Assembly: GCF_019303475.1 (NCBI RefSeq)
Contig: NZ_JABLSI010000003.1
Coordinates: forward strand, 1 to 64,000
Length of the DNA: 64,000 nucleotides
Source of the DNA: Streptomyces sp. JJ38
GTDB taxonomy: Bacteria; Actinomycetota; Actinomycetes; Streptomycetales; Streptomycetaceae
Reading direction: 5' to 3'
In this document: positions 1 to 9,870 of the stretch, one piece after another
How positions within the stretch are numbered: position 1 is the stretch's first letter
How the letters are laid out: each line of letters opens with the position of its first letter
Program-made: the position numbers and the translations under genes
Notes under the pieces: generated by a model
Told to the model about the DNA's origin: nothing
The model's input: only the letters and a program-made list of their open reading frames with translations
Database searches by the model: none

Positions 1-1057
1 CCTGCCACGGCCCCGGCTGGCCCGGCTGCTGCCCGGGTGCGGAGGGTGCACCACCGCCCCAGCCCCCGGTGGGCCGGCCGCCGTGGGGAGCGCCGTGCGG
101 GGCGCCCTGCGGCGGCAGGGCCGGGTGCCCGGGACCGGCGGCCGCCGCGGCGTAGTCGACGGCGCCCTGGGTCATGAGCATGTAGGCCTCCTCCAGGGAG
201 GCGTGGTGCGGCGAGAGCTCCCACAGCCGGACGTCGGCGGAGTGCGCGACATCGCTGATCCGGGGGAGCGGCAGCCCGGTGACCTTCAGCGCGCCGTCCT
301 GCTCGGGCTCGACGCGGCCGCCCGCCTCGGCGAGCGCGGCGGAGAGCTTCTCCCGGTGCCGCGGCGAGTCGTCCGGGGTGCGGACGCGGGCGAACTCCGC
401 GGAGTTGGCGGCGATGAACTCCTTCACCGACTGGTCGGCCAGGAGCTGGCCCCGGCCGATGACGATGAGGTGATCGGCGGTGAGGGCCATCTCGCTCATG
501 AGGTGGCTGGAGACGAACACGGTGCGCCCCTCGGCGGCCAGCTGCTTCATGAGCTGCCGCACCCAGCGGATGCCCTCCGGGTCGAGGCCGTTGACGGGCT
601 CGTCGAAGAGGAGCACCCGCGGGTCGCCGAGCAGCGCGGCGGCGATGCCGAGCCGCTGGCCCATGCCGAGGGAGAAGTCCTTGGCCCGCTTGCCCGCGAC
701 GGACCGCAGGCCGACGATGTCCAGCACCTCGTCCACGCGCCGCTTCGGGATGCCCGACAACTGCGCCAGGCACATCAGGTGGTTGCGCGCGCTGCGGCCA
801 CCGTGCAGGGCCTTCGCGTCGAGCAGCGCCCCCACCTCGCGGGCCGCGTTGCCGTGCTGGCGGAACGACCGTCCGCCGATGGACACGGTCCCGCTGCTCG
901 GTGCGTCCAGCCCCAGGATCATCCGCATCGTCGTGGACTTCCCCGAGCCGTTGGGCCCGAGGAAGCCGGTGACGACACCTGGACGTACCTGGAAGGACAG
1001 GTTGTACACGGCTGTCTTGGCACCGTAGTGCTTGGTCAGCCCGAAAGCCTCGATCAT
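1..1057 (-). CDS. ABC transporter ATP-binding protein, 3' end outside window
   Basis: This is the ATPase of an ABC-2 type exporter. Walker A (GPNGSGKST, about residue 34), the signature FSLGMGQRL (about 128) and Walker B (LLFDEP, about 150) are all intact. The frame stays open to base 1, so the C-terminus, an Ala/Gly/Pro/Gln-rich tail, is not fully seen. The start is the ATG at 1057, beginning MIEAFGLTKHYG. The protein is clearly paralogous to the ATPase at 1950-3008: both contain the stretch SSHLMSEMALTADHLIVIG and end the core with LSPxxASLEEA. It lies downstream of a permease on the same strand and may pair with it or with a permease beyond the left edge. The substrate is unknown. Confidence 0.9.
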   Translation of the reverse strand, partial: MIEAFGLTKHYGAKTAVYNLSFQVRPGVVTGFLGPNGSGKSTTMRMILGLDAPSSGTVSIGGRSFRQHGNAAREVGALLDAKALHGGRSARNHLMCLAQLSGIPKRRVDEVLDIVGLRSVAGKRAKDFSLGMGQRLGIAAALLGDPRVLLFDEPVNGLDPEGIRWVRQLMKQLAAEGRTVFVSSHLMSEMALTADHLIVIGRGQLLADQSVKEFIAANSAEFARVRTPDDSPRHREKLSAALAEAGGRVEPEQDGALKVTGLPLPRISDVAHSADVRLWELSPHHASLEEAYMLMTQGAVDYAAAAAGPGHPALPPQGAPHGAPHGGRPTGGWGGGAPSAPGQQPGQPGPWQ

Positions 1058-1179
1058 GCAGTTCGCCCCTGGCCGTACGTGCGTGCGGGGCTTTGGTCAG
1101 CGCCCCCGTAGGCTAGGAGGCTACCGTCGCTTGAACGGTTCCCGTCAGACGGGTGGGCCAGGGGCGGTCCGGGACGGGC

Positions 1180-1947
1180 TCAGGCGTCCCGCTTCCTCAG
1201 CGTCAGATAGCCGGCGACGAGGGCCACCGCCGTCCAGCCCACCATGATCAGCAGCCCGCCCCACGGGCCGTAGGGCCGGTCACCGGTGTCCACGACGCTC
1301 ATGATCCAGCCGCCGGCCTGGTCCGGGAACCAGTACCCGACGTCGCGGGTGGCCTCGATGTTGGCCAGGATCGGCGTGACCAGGAAGAACAGCGGGACGA
1401 GGATGGAGAACGCCAGCAGCGCGCTGCGCAGGATCCAGGTGACCCCCATCGCGAACAACGCGATGAGCGTCATGTAGAGACCGCCGCCGATGACGGCGCG
1501 CAGCACGTTCTCGTCGCCGAGCGAGACCGACAGGTCGCCGAGCATCGCCTGTCCGAGGAAGAACGACACGAAGCTGGTGATCATGCCGACGACGAAGACC
1601 AGCGCCGTGCCGACGACCAGCTTCGCCGCCATGAACGTCCCGCGCTGCGGAACCGCGGCCAGCGAGGCCCGGATCATCCCGGTGCTGTACTCGCTGGAGA
1701 CCAGCAGGATGCCGAAGGCGATCATCGCGAGCTGCCCGAGCGACATCCCGGCGAAGCTCGTCAGCACCGGGTCGAAGTTGAGCCGGTCCCGCTCGGGGAG
1801 GTCCTCGAAGCTGTTGTTGATCACCAGGCTGATGAGGACACCGATCGCGACCGTGACGAGGAACGCGATGCCGAGCGTCCACACCGTGGTCCGGACGGTG
1901 ATGGCCTTGGTCCACTCCGAACGGAGGACCTGAGTCGTGTGAGCCAT
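1180..1947 (-). CDS. ABC-2 type transporter permease
   Basis: A 255-residue integral membrane protein with about six hydrophobic segments, the first near residues 22-45 (TVWTLGIAFLVTVAIGVLIS). A large loop follows, and a conserved Glu-Tyr-Ser-Thr-Gly motif near residue 87 is typical of ABC-2 export permeases. Its ATG begins two bases after the stop of the ATPase at 1950-3008, so the two are co-transcribed and probably form one exporter. Nothing in the sequence identifies the exported molecule; drugs, lipids and peptides are all handled by this family. Confidence 0.9.
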   Translation of the reverse strand: MAHTTQVLRSEWTKAITVRTTVWTLGIAFLVTVAIGVLISLVINNSFEDLPERDRLNFDPVLTSFAGMSLGQLAMIAFGILLVSSEYSTGMIRASLAAVPQRGTFMAAKLVVGTALVFVVGMITSFVSFFLGQAMLGDLSVSLGDENVLRAVIGGGLYMTLIALFAMGVTWILRSALLAFSILVPLFFLVTPILANIEATRDVGYWFPDQAGGWIMSVVDTGDRPYGPWGGLLIMVGWTAVALVAGYLTLRKRDA

Positions 1948-1949
1948 GA

Positions 1950-3008
1950 TCAGGCCCCCTTTCCGTGACCGTCGGCCGCCGCGGGCCCTTCCGGCCCGCC
2001 GGGCGCCGTCGTGGCTGCGGGCCCGCCCGGGGCGCCCGGAGCCGCGGGCGCCGCGGGCACCCCGGAGCCGTCGGCACCGGGGTGCCCGCCCGGCGCCGGC
2101 GCGGCACCGTGCGCGTGGTACTGCACCGAACCGGCCGTCAGCCGCATGAAGGCCTCCTCCAGCGAGGCCTGCTGCGGGCTCAGCTCGTGGAGCACGAGCC
2201 CCTCGCCCGCGGCCAGCTCGCCCACGCGGTCGGACTCGGCGCCGTCCACCTCCAGCGCGCCGTCCGCGGAGTCCGCGGCCGTCAGCCCGGCGCCCGCCAG
2301 GACGTCGCGCAGCCGCTCGGGCTCGGGCGTGCGCACCCGCACGTACGAGCGGGAGTTCTCCCGGATGAACTGGCGCATGGAGGTGTCGGCGAGGAGCCGG
2401 CCCTGGCCGATGACGATGAGGTGGTCGGCGGTGAGGGCCATCTCGCTCATCAGATGGCTGGAGACGAAGACCGTCTTGCCCTCGGAGGCCAGGTACTTCA
2501 TCAGGTTGCGAATCCAGTGGATGCCCTCCGGGTCCAGTCCGTTGACCGGCTCGTCGAACATCAGGATCTTCGGATCGCCCAGTAGCGCCGTGGCGATGCC
2601 GAGCCGCTGGCCCATGCCCAGCGAGAACGCCTTGGGCCGCTTCTTCGCCACCGAGGTCAGCCCGACCAGGTCCAGCACCTCGGGCACCCGGCGCTCGGGA
2701 ATACCGTTGGACTGGGCGAGGACCTTCAGATGGTTGTACGCCGTCCTCCCCGGATGGACGGCCTTCGCCTCCAGCAGCGCGCCGATGCGCTTCAGCGGAT
2801 CGCGAAGCCGGTCGTAGTGTTCGCCGTCGATGCGGACGTCGCCCGCGGTCGGCCGGTCCAGGCCGAGCATCATGCGCATCGTGGTCGATTTGCCTGCCCC
2901 GTTTGGACCCAGGAAGCCGGTCACGACGCCGGGCTGGACCGTGCAGGTGAGCCGGTCCACCGCGACGGTGGTGCCATAGCGCTTCGTGAGCCCGTCAAGC
3001 TCGATCAT
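1950..3008 (-). CDS. ABC transporter ATP-binding protein
   Basis: A 352-residue ATPase: Walker A GPNGAGKST at residues 34-42, signature FSLGMGQR at 128-135, Walker B ILMFDEP at 148-154. The nucleotide-binding domain ends near residue 290. It is followed by about 60 residues of low-complexity Ala/Gly/Pro/His sequence ending in GHGKGA, which resembles a disordered tail rather than a domain. Neighbouring order (ATPase, permease, second ATPase) suggests an exporter with two alternative or partnered ATPases. A strong hairpin just 5' of the ATG separates it from filP. Confidence 0.92.
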   Translation of the reverse strand: MIELDGLTKRYGTTVAVDRLTCTVQPGVVTGFLGPNGAGKSTTMRMMLGLDRPTAGDVRIDGEHYDRLRDPLKRIGALLEAKAVHPGRTAYNHLKVLAQSNGIPERRVPEVLDLVGLTSVAKKRPKAFSLGMGQRLGIATALLGDPKILMFDEPVNGLDPEGIHWIRNLMKYLASEGKTVFVSSHLMSEMALTADHLIVIGQGRLLADTSMRQFIRENSRSYVRVRTPEPERLRDVLAGAGLTAADSADGALEVDGAESDRVGELAAGEGLVLHELSPQQASLEEAFMRLTAGSVQYHAHGAAPAPGGHPGADGSGVPAAPAAPGAPGGPAATTAPGGPEGPAAADGHGKGA

Positions 3009-3022
3009 GGTCCGAACCTAAA

Positions 3023-3066
3023 CGGTCCGGGCGGCGCACGCCAACTTGCGTGCGCCGCCCGGACCG
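3023..3066 (-). terminator. Perfect 19-bp hairpin between filP and the ABC operon
   Basis: Bases 3023-3041 are exactly complementary to 3048-3066 around the loop CAACTT. The hairpin lies about 80 bases after the filP stop codon and about 15 bases before the ABC ATPase start. It most likely ends filP transcription, though no clear U-tract follows. Its closeness to the ATPase start means read-through RNA could also fold next to the ribosome binding site. Confidence 0.7.
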
Positions 3067-3146
3067 GTACCGGCCACGGAGGCCGGCCGAGGCTTCGGCC
3101 GCCGCCCCGCGGGCCTCAGCCGGGCCCGCCGGGCGTCGGCGGGGCG

Positions 3147-4085
3147 TCAGCGGGACTGCTGCGCCGGGACGTTCTTGGCCACCTCGTCCTCGTCGACCGG
3201 CTGCCCGGAGGCCGCGACGGCCGCGCCCGTGAGGGTGGCCAGCATCTCGCGCACGTTCGTGAGCTGCGCGTTGATGCTGTCGCGGCGGTTGGTCAGCGCG
3301 GCCAGCTCACGCTCGGACTCGCTGCGGACGCGGTCGGCCTTGGCGTTGGCGTCGGCCACGATGTCCTCGGCCTGCCGCTGAGCCGTCTCCACCGTCTGGC
3401 GGGCCCGGCGCTCGGCGTCGGTGCGCAGCTTCTCGGCCTCCAGCCGGAGCTGCTCCGCGCGGTGCTCGATCTCCGCCAGCCGCTTCTCGGCCTTCGCCTG
3501 ACGGGAGGCCAGGTCGCGCTCGGACTGCTCGCGGCGCTTGGCCAGGTTCGTCTCGAAGTCGGCGGCGGCCTGAGCGGCCTTCGCGCGGGTGTCCTCGAAG
3601 AGGGCGTCCGCCTCCTCCCGCTTGGACTGCGCGTCCTTCTCGGCGTCGGAGCGCAGCACCTCGGCCTCGCCCTTCGCCTTGTCGACGATGCGGACGCCGT
3701 CTTCCTCGGCCTTCTGCTTCCGGTCGGCCGCGAACGCCTCGGCGTCGTCCCGCACCTGCTGGGCGGCGCTCTCCGCGAGCTCCCGGTGCTGCTCGGCGGC
3801 CCGACGGGCCTCCTCGCGCAGGTCCTTGGCCTCTTCTTCGGCCAGCCGCAGGATCTTCTCGACCCGCGCGCCGAGCCCGGCATAGGACGGTTCGGAGTCA
3901 TTGACCTGGGCCTGGGCGTTCTGCGTCTCGAGGTGCAGCTCCTCGATGCGCTTTTCCAGCGAGGTGATGCGGGCCAGGGCGCTGTCACGGTCGGCGACGA
4001 GCTTCGTGATGCGGTCGTCCACCTGTCCGCGGTCGTAACCACGCCGCACGAGCTCGAAGCCGAAGGGGGAGGAAGTGTCGCTCAT
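3147..4085 (-). CDS. filP: FilP, coiled-coil filament protein of hyphal tips
   Basis: FilP is an intermediate-filament-like coiled-coil protein that forms networks behind Streptomyces hyphal tips and interacts with DivIVA. It was once annotated as a cellulose-binding protein. The 312 residues match S. coelicolor FilP (SCO5396, about 310 aa) in length and character: a short head (SPFGFELVRRGYDRGQVDDRI), then an Ala/Glu/Arg/Lys-rich coiled coil over about residues 15-290, and a PAQQSR end. The head resembles the DivIVA-type lead-in seen in Scy. It follows scy after 225 bases on the same strand, which is the established order. Start is ATG 4085. Confidence 0.96.
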   Translation of the reverse strand: MSDTSSPFGFELVRRGYDRGQVDDRITKLVADRDSALARITSLEKRIEELHLETQNAQAQVNDSEPSYAGLGARVEKILRLAEEEAKDLREEARRAAEQHRELAESAAQQVRDDAEAFAADRKQKAEEDGVRIVDKAKGEAEVLRSDAEKDAQSKREEADALFEDTRAKAAQAAADFETNLAKRREQSERDLASRQAKAEKRLAEIEHRAEQLRLEAEKLRTDAERRARQTVETAQRQAEDIVADANAKADRVRSESERELAALTNRRDSINAQLTNVREMLATLTGAAVAASGQPVDEDEVAKNVPAQQSR

Positions 4086-4310
4086 GGGGTTCCTGTCGAA
4101 AGAGACCGGTGAGGTGTTAAGCGGAATCCTAGGGGCCCAAGCGGCGTGTCATCGAGCGGATGGCCGATTCATGGGGTTTGCTGAGGACAATGTGCGCTCT
4201 TTCGGGTGGCTTTCGGATGGGCGGCCCGAACGCCCGACGGCCCGGACCGCTGACGGCCCGAACCCGAGGGCCCGAGCCTCCGACGGTGGGCGCCGCAGGT
4301 CACGGCCCGC

Positions 4311-7300
4311 TCACGCCTTTCCGTTGCCGCGCTGGCCGCCCGCCCCCGCACCGGCCTTGACGCCGTCGCCCTTCCCGCCGGCGCCGCCCTCGTCGGCGTC
4401 CTCCGCGTCCCGGCCGCCCTTGCCCCCCTTGCCGTCTTTGCTCTCTTTGGCGGACTTGCCCTCCTTGGCGGGCTTGCCCGACCGGCCCGGCCTGCCCCCG
4501 TCCTCGTCCCGGCCGCGCCCGCCGCCACCGCCCGGCATCTCGAAGGACTCCAGCGCCTCCAGCACGTCCTGCACCCGGGAGATCTCGGCGTTGATGTCCT
4601 CCTGGCGTCGCACCAGGGCCTCCAGCTCGCTCCGGCCCTCGTCCACGATGCGCTGGGCCTCCGCCCGGGCCTCGCTGCGCGTCTCCTCCGCCTCCCGCAG
4701 GACGGCGGCCTTCTTCTGCTCGGCCTCCTTCAGCAGCGACTCGGCCTTCTTCACCGCCGAGATCCGCACACTGCTCGCCTCGGACTTCGCGTCCGAGATC
4801 AGCTCGGCGGCCTTCTCCTTCGCCTCGGTGAGCTGCTCCTCGGCCGCCCGGACCAGCTTGTCCGTCCGCTCACCGGCCGACTTCATCGCCTCGGCCGCCT
4901 CCCGGCGGGCCCGGTCGTGCAGCTCCTCGACCTCGCTCTCCACCCGGCTGCGCCGCTCCTCGGTGCGCTCCCGGATAGCGGCCGCGTCCCTGCGGGCCTC
5001 CTCCAGCATCGTGTTGGAGTCCCCACGGGCCTGCTCGACCAGCTCGTGGCTCTCCGCCCGGGCCTCCGCGACCAGCCGCTCGGCCTCGGCGCGCGCCACA
5101 CCGATCATCGTGTCGGCCTGCTCCTCGGACGCCGTCGCCGTGCGCAGCGCCTCCTTGCGGGCCTCCGCCAGCAACTCGTCCGCCTGTTCGGCGGCTTCGG
5201 TGACCTTGCGGGACGCCTCCGCCCGGGCCTCGTCCCGGACCCGGTCCCCGTCGGCGCGCGCCTGCTCGGACTCCTGCTGCGCGGTCGAACGCAGCCGCTC
5301 GGCCTCCGCGATGGCGTCCGCGACGGTGCGCTCCGCCAGCGCCTTGGCCGCCGCCGACTCCTCGCTCGCCTCCCGGCGCAGGGTCTCCGCCGCGTGCTCG
5401 GCCGCCGAGCGCAGCCCGGCGATCTCCTCCTCGGCCTCCTCCCGCAACCCCGAGACCGAGTCCCGGACCTGCTGGGCCTGCTCCTCGGCGGAAGCCACGA
5501 GCCCCGCGGCCCGTTCCTCCGCCTCGGCCACCAGCCGGGTGGCCTCCGCCTGCGCCTCCTCCACCCGGCGGCGGGCCGAGGCCAGCAACTCCTCGCTCTG
5601 CTCGCGCGCCTGGGTGCGCTCGCGGTGGGCCTCCTCGCGGGCGTCGGCCAGCAGCTCCTCGGCCTCCCGCCGACGCCGGGACGCCTCCTCCTGCGCCGCC
5701 GACAGCGCCTCGGCGGCCTCGGCGCCCAGCCGCTCGGCCGCCGCGTCCGCCTCCGACCGCACCCGGTCGGCCGCCTCCTGCGCCTCCGCCCGCAGCCGCT
5801 CCGCCTCCGTCGCCGCCTCGGTGCGCAGCCGGACGGCGACGGCCTCGCCCTCCGCCCGCGCCTGCGCGGCGTCCGACGCGGCCTCCGACCGCAGCCGCTC
5901 GGCCTCCTCCTCGGCCTGCTCGCGCAGGGCCCGGACCCGCTCGGCGGCCTCGGACCGCAGCCGCTCCGTCTCGGCCCGCGCCTCCTCGCGCAGCCGCTCG
6001 GCCTCCGCGCGTGCCGCGGTCAGTTCCTCCTGGGCGGCCGAGAGCTGCTGCTCCGCCTCGTCCCGCCGCCGTGCGGCCGCCTCCTCCGCCTCGGCCGTCG
6101 TCTGCGCCGCCTGCTGCTCGGCCTCCTCACGGGTGCGGCGCACGGCCTGCTCGGCCTCCGCCCGCGTCCGCTCCGCCTGCTCCTCGGCGTCCCGGCGCAG
6201 CTCCTCGGCCTCGCCCCGGGCCCGCTCCAGCAGCTCGTCCGCCTGCCGCCGCAGACCCGTGGCCCGCTCGATGGCCTCGCCGCGCAGCCGTTCCGCCTCG
6301 GCGCTCGCCGAGCCGCGCGTCTCCTCGGCGTCCGCCTTGGCCTGGCTCAGCAGCCCCTCGGCCTTGGACGCCGCCTCCTCGATCTGCTGGACGGCGTCCT
6401 TGCGGGCCTCGGCCCGAATGCGCTCGCCCTCCTCGACGGCTTCCGACCGCAGTTGCTCGGCCTCGCCGCGCAGCCGCCGCGCCTCCTCCTGGAGTTCGAC
6501 GGTCTTCGCCCGGTAGTCCTTGGTGTCGGCCTGCGCCGCGCCCTTCAACTGCTCGGCCGTGTCGTGCGCTTCGGCCCGCAGCCGGTCGGCCTCCTCCTCG
6601 GCCTCCCGGCGCAGCCGCTCGGCCTCCTCGGCGGCCGACCTCTTGGTGGAGCGGGCCTCCTCCGCCGCCTTGCTCAGGATCTCCTCGGCGCCGCGGGCCG
6701 CCTCGGCCAGCTGGGCCGCCGACTCCTCCGCCGCCGAGGCCTTCGCGTCCTCCTTGGCCTCGGCCAGCAGCCGTTCCGCCTCCGCCTTCGCGTCCGCGCG
6801 CAGCTGCTCGGCCTCCGCCTTGACCGCCTCCGCCTCGCCGGTGGCCTCGCTGACCAGGCGGGCGACCTGCGCCTTCGCGGTGCGGGTGCGCTGCTCGTTC
6901 GTGGCCTCGGCGTCGGCGAGCCGCTTCTCCGCGTCCTCCCGGGCGCTCTCCAGCAGCTTGTCGGCCTCCGCACGCGCCGCCCGCAGCGCCTCGTCGGCCT
7001 CCCGCACCCGCTCCTCGGCCCGGCGCGCCTGCTCGGCGGCCTCCCGCCGCGCCGAGTCCGCCTCGGCGGCCGAGGTGGTCCGCAGCCGGTCCGCGTGCTC
7101 GGTGGCCTCCTGGGCCTGCGTGGACGCGGCCGTCAGCAGCCGCTCCGCGTCCGTGCGGGCCCGGCGCAGCAGCGCCTCGGCCTCGGCCCGGGCGCTTTCG
7201 GCCTCCTCGTTCAGCCGGTGCCGGGACTGCTCCGTCAGCCGCTGGGCCTCGGCCCGCGCGGCCCGGAGCGCCTGCTCGGCCTCGGCACGGGCCTCCTCGG

Positions 7301-7790
7301 TGAGCCTGCGCGCCTGGGACTCGCTGCGCGCCCGCACCTGCTCCGCCCACGCCACGTTCTCGTTGACGTGTGACTCGACGGTGGCGCGGCGTTCCGCCAG
7401 CTCCTGGTCGAGCTGCTGTCGGCGGCGGACGGCCTCGGTGTGCAGCTCCGACTCCATGCGGGCCTGCGCCTCGGCGTGTTCCTGCTGGATGCGCTGGACC
7501 TGGGCGCGCGCCTCGCGCAGCTCGCGGTCGGCGTCGGCCCGCAGCTGCTCGGCCTGCATCTGGGCGTTGCGCAGGAGCTGTTCGGCCTGCCCGGCCAGGT
7601 TGTCGTAACCCGCGGGCCGGGAGGCGAGGCTGCGGCGCGCCTCGTGGAGCTTGGCGCGCAGCACCTCGACCTGATAGCCGAGGTCGTCGGCGTGGTCGAC
7701 CGCCTTGTCCCGCTCCTTCTTCAGCCGTTCCATCTCGGCCTCGAAGCGCGACAGGTGATCGTCAGCCTCGTAGCGGTCGTAGCCCCGCAC
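4311..7790 (-). CDS. scy: Scy, polarity-organising coiled-coil protein
   Basis: Scy scaffolds the Streptomyces polarisome and helps position DivIVA and new hyphal tips. The 1159 residues begin with a DivIVA-like segment (DHLSRFEAEMERLKKERDKA, residues 12-31). About 1000 residues of Ala/Glu/Arg-rich long-periodicity coiled coil follow, with endlessly repeated AEAERLR-type units. The end is a Gly/Lys/Asp-rich tail that looks disordered (about residue 1080 onward). By memory it is somewhat shorter than the S. coelicolor protein (about 1300 aa), as expected for a repeat protein that gains and loses units. Start is GTG at 7790. Extreme base composition makes other frames look open across the whole gene; those are shadows. 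Confidence 0.95.
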   Translation of the reverse strand: MRGYDRYEADDHLSRFEAEMERLKKERDKAVDHADDLGYQVEVLRAKLHEARRSLASRPAGYDNLAGQAEQLLRNAQMQAEQLRADADRELREARAQVQRIQQEHAEAQARMESELHTEAVRRRQQLDQELAERRATVESHVNENVAWAEQVRARSESQARRLTEEARAEAEQALRAARAEAQRLTEQSRHRLNEEAESARAEAEALLRRARTDAERLLTAASTQAQEATEHADRLRTTSAAEADSARREAAEQARRAEERVREADEALRAARAEADKLLESAREDAEKRLADAEATNEQRTRTAKAQVARLVSEATGEAEAVKAEAEQLRADAKAEAERLLAEAKEDAKASAAEESAAQLAEAARGAEEILSKAAEEARSTKRSAAEEAERLRREAEEEADRLRAEAHDTAEQLKGAAQADTKDYRAKTVELQEEARRLRGEAEQLRSEAVEEGERIRAEARKDAVQQIEEAASKAEGLLSQAKADAEETRGSASAEAERLRGEAIERATGLRRQADELLERARGEAEELRRDAEEQAERTRAEAEQAVRRTREEAEQQAAQTTAEAEEAAARRRDEAEQQLSAAQEELTAARAEAERLREEARAETERLRSEAAERVRALREQAEEEAERLRSEAASDAAQARAEGEAVAVRLRTEAATEAERLRAEAQEAADRVRSEADAAAERLGAEAAEALSAAQEEASRRRREAEELLADAREEAHRERTQAREQSEELLASARRRVEEAQAEATRLVAEAEERAAGLVASAEEQAQQVRDSVSGLREEAEEEIAGLRSAAEHAAETLRREASEESAAAKALAERTVADAIAEAERLRSTAQQESEQARADGDRVRDEARAEASRKVTEAAEQADELLAEARKEALRTATASEEQADTMIGVARAEAERLVAEARAESHELVEQARGDSNTMLEEARRDAAAIRERTEERRSRVESEVEELHDRARREAAEAMKSAGERTDKLVRAAEEQLTEAKEKAAELISDAKSEASSVRISAVKKAESLLKEAEQKKAAVLREAEETRSEARAEAQRIVDEGRSELEALVRRQEDINAEISRVQDVLEALESFEMPGGGGGRGRDEDGGRPGRSGKPAKEGKSAKESKDGKGGKGGRDAEDADEGGAGGKGDGVKAGAGAGGQRGNGKA

Positions 7791-8044
7791 TGCGCGGTCC
7801 CATCCGTCCCCTGGTCGGTAAGGTGTGCAGGCTGTTCCGGCGGGCGTCCGCGGATCGCTCCACGGAGTGCGTCCGTAGAGCCTCCGAGGAAATGGTGTCA
7901 GATCATCGGGGGTGCGCGGAACGGGCCCACGGCGGTTCGCCGTGCCGCGTACTCTACCGAGTTCGGCGATCTCGGTGTTCTCGTGCGGCGACCCGGGCGA
8001 CGGGCGGCGCCCACGGCACCGCCCTTCGTCCTCGCCTCAGCGGG

Positions 8045-8476
8045 TCAGTGCGGGTCTTCGGCCGAGGTCACCAGCTCGGTCAGGACGCCGTGGCAGTCCT
8101 TGGGGTGCAGGAACGTGATCCGCGAGCCCATGGAGCCGATGCGCGGCTCGTCGTAGAGCACGCGCACGCCCTTGTCGCGGATCGCGGCCGCGTCCCCGTC
8201 CACGTCGGCCGTGCCGAAGGCGATGTGGTGCACGCCCTCGCCGTTCTTCGCCAGCCACTTCCCGACGGCCGAGTCCTCCCGCGTCGGCTCCAGGAGCTGC
8301 AGGTAGGAGGCGCCGCCGTCGCTCGTCTCGTTGATCTTCAGCATGGCCTCGCGGACGCCCTGCTCCTCGTTGACCTCGGTGTGGAACACCTCGAAGCCAT
8401 ACGTGGCACGGTAGAACTCCACCGTCCGGTCCAGGTCGAAGCAGGCGATCCCGATGTGGTCGATACGCGTCAACAT
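8045..8476 (-). CDS. mce: Methylmalonyl-CoA epimerase
   Basis: The enzyme interconverts (2R)- and (2S)-methylmalonyl-CoA, linking propionyl-CoA and odd-chain catabolism to succinyl-CoA and supplying extender units. The 143-residue glyoxalase/VOC fold shows the expected metal-ligand motifs: DHIGIA at the N-terminus (His7), YLQLLEP (Gln), VHHIAFG (His, about 83) and a C-terminal LTELV (Glu). Length is typical. It is divergent from the thiolase at 8613 across 136 bases, so the two likely share a control region. MeaB just beyond supports a methylmalonyl-CoA role. Confidence 0.95.
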   Translation of the reverse strand: MLTRIDHIGIACFDLDRTVEFYRATYGFEVFHTEVNEEQGVREAMLKINETSDGGASYLQLLEPTREDSAVGKWLAKNGEGVHHIAFGTADVDGDAAAIRDKGVRVLYDEPRIGSMGSRITFLHPKDCHGVLTELVTSAEDPH

Positions 8477-8612
8477 GGAACCAGGACACCGCTTCGGAGG
8501 TGGTTACGCAACGTGCGCACGGTCACACCTTCCGACCGGTGACCTGGCCGCATACCGCTCAGTACATTGACGATTAACCCTCGTTCACTTCCTTCTCCGA
8601 AGGGGCCGCAGC

Positions 8613-9815
8613 ATGACTGGCACGACCGGCACCACCTCAGTGATCGTCGCGGGCGCCCGTACGCCCATGGGCCGACTGCTCGGCTCGCTCAAGTCCTTCT
8701 CCGGAGCCGACCTCGGCGGCTTCGCGATCAAGGCAGCCCTCGACCGTGCGGGGATCGGCGGCGACCAGGTCCAGTACGTGATCATGGGGCAGGTGCTCCA
8801 GGCCGGCGCGGGGCAGATCCCGGCCCGCCAGGCCGCCGTCAAGGCCGGCATCCCCATGAACGTCCCCGCCCTCACCATCAACAAGGTCTGCCTCTCCGGT
8901 CTCGACGCCATCGCGCTCGCGGACCAGCTCGTCCGCGCCGGTGAGTTCGATGTCGTCGTCGCCGGCGGTCAGGAGTCGATGACCAACGCCCCGCACCTGC
9001 TGCCGCGGTCCCGTGAGGGCTACAAGTACGGCGCGGTGGAGATGCTCGACGCCATGGCCCACGACGGCCTGACGGACGCCTTCGAGGGCGTCGCGATGGG
9101 CGAGTCGACCGAGAAGCACAACACGCGCCTGGGCATCCCGCGCGACGTGCAGGACGAGATCGCCGCCGCCTCGCACCAGCGGGCCGCCGCCGCGCAGAAG
9201 AACGGCCTGTTCGAGGCCGAGATCACCCCCGTGGAGATTCCCCAGCGCAAGGGCGAGCCGGTCGTCTTCAGCAAGGACGAGGGCATCCGGGCGGAGACGA
9301 CGGCCGAGTCCCTGGGCAAGCTGCGCCCCGCCTTCGCCAAGGACGGCACCATCACCGCGGGCTCCGCCTCGCAGATCTCCGACGGCGCCGCCGCGGTCGT
9401 CGTCATGAGCAAGGCCAAGGCCGAGGAGCTGGGCCTGGAGTGGATCGCCGAGATCGGCGCCCACGGCAACGTGGCCGGGCCGGACAACTCGCTCCAGTCG
9501 CAGCCGTCCAACGCGATCAAGCACGCCCTCGGCAAGGAGGGCCTCGACGTTGCCGACCTCGACCTCATCGAGATCAACGAGGCCTTCGCCGCCGTCTCCC
9601 ACCAGTCCATGAAGGACCTGGGCGTGACCTCCGACAAGGTGAACGTCAACGGTGGCGCCATCGCCCTCGGCCACCCGATCGGCATGTCCGGCGCCCGCAT
9701 CGTCCTCCACCTGGCCCTGGAGCTGAAGCGGCGCGGCGGCGGCACCGGCGCGGCGGCCCTGTGCGGTGGCGGCGGCCAGGGCGACGCCCTGATCGTCAAG
9801 GTCCCCGGCAAGTAG
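8613..9815 (+). CDS. Acetyl-CoA C-acetyltransferase (thiolase)
   Basis: A type II (biosynthetic-like) thiolase of 400 residues that condenses or cleaves acetyl-CoA/acetoacetyl-CoA. The nucleophilic cysteine lies in NKVCLSG (about residue 93). The motifs NEAFA and [16 protein letters not shown] carry the catalytic His, and the second active cysteine is in [11 protein letters not shown] near the C-terminus. Start is ATG 8613 with an AAGGGG ribosome-binding sequence about eight bases upstream. It is followed 55 bases later by meaB on the same strand, probably one transcript. With the epimerase it forms an acyl-CoA metabolism block conserved in streptomycetes. Confidence 0.94.
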   Translation: MTGTTGTTSVIVAGARTPMGRLLGSLKSFSGADLGGFAIKAALDRAGIGGDQVQYVIMGQVLQAGAGQIPARQAAVKAGIPMNVPALTINKVCLSGLDAIALADQLVRAGEFDVVVAGGQESMTNAPHLLPRSREGYKYGAVEMLDAMAHDGLTDAFEGVAMGESTEKHNTRLGIPRDVQDEIAAASHQRAAAAQKNGLFEAEITPVEIPQRKGEPVVFSKDEGIRAETTAESLGKLRPAFAKDGTITAGSASQISDGAAAVVVMSKAKAEELGLEWIAEIGAHGNVAGPDNSLQSQPSNAIKHALGKEGLDVADLDLIEINEAFAAVSHQSMKDLGVTSDKVNVNGGAIALGHPIGMSGARIVLHLALELKRRGGGTGAAALCGGGGQGDALIVKVPGK

Positions 9816-9870
9816 CCCGGCGCAGGACCCGGCAACGCGTACACGCAACGGAGCGAGGAGCGCAGCACAC

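Noticed and set aside
4311..7790. Long open frames on both strands across scy (for example over 800 codons on the plus strand)
   Set aside because: They are composition shadows of the repetitive Ala/Glu/Arg coding frame, with Ser/Arg- or Leu/Arg/Gly-only products, no start signals and no family features.
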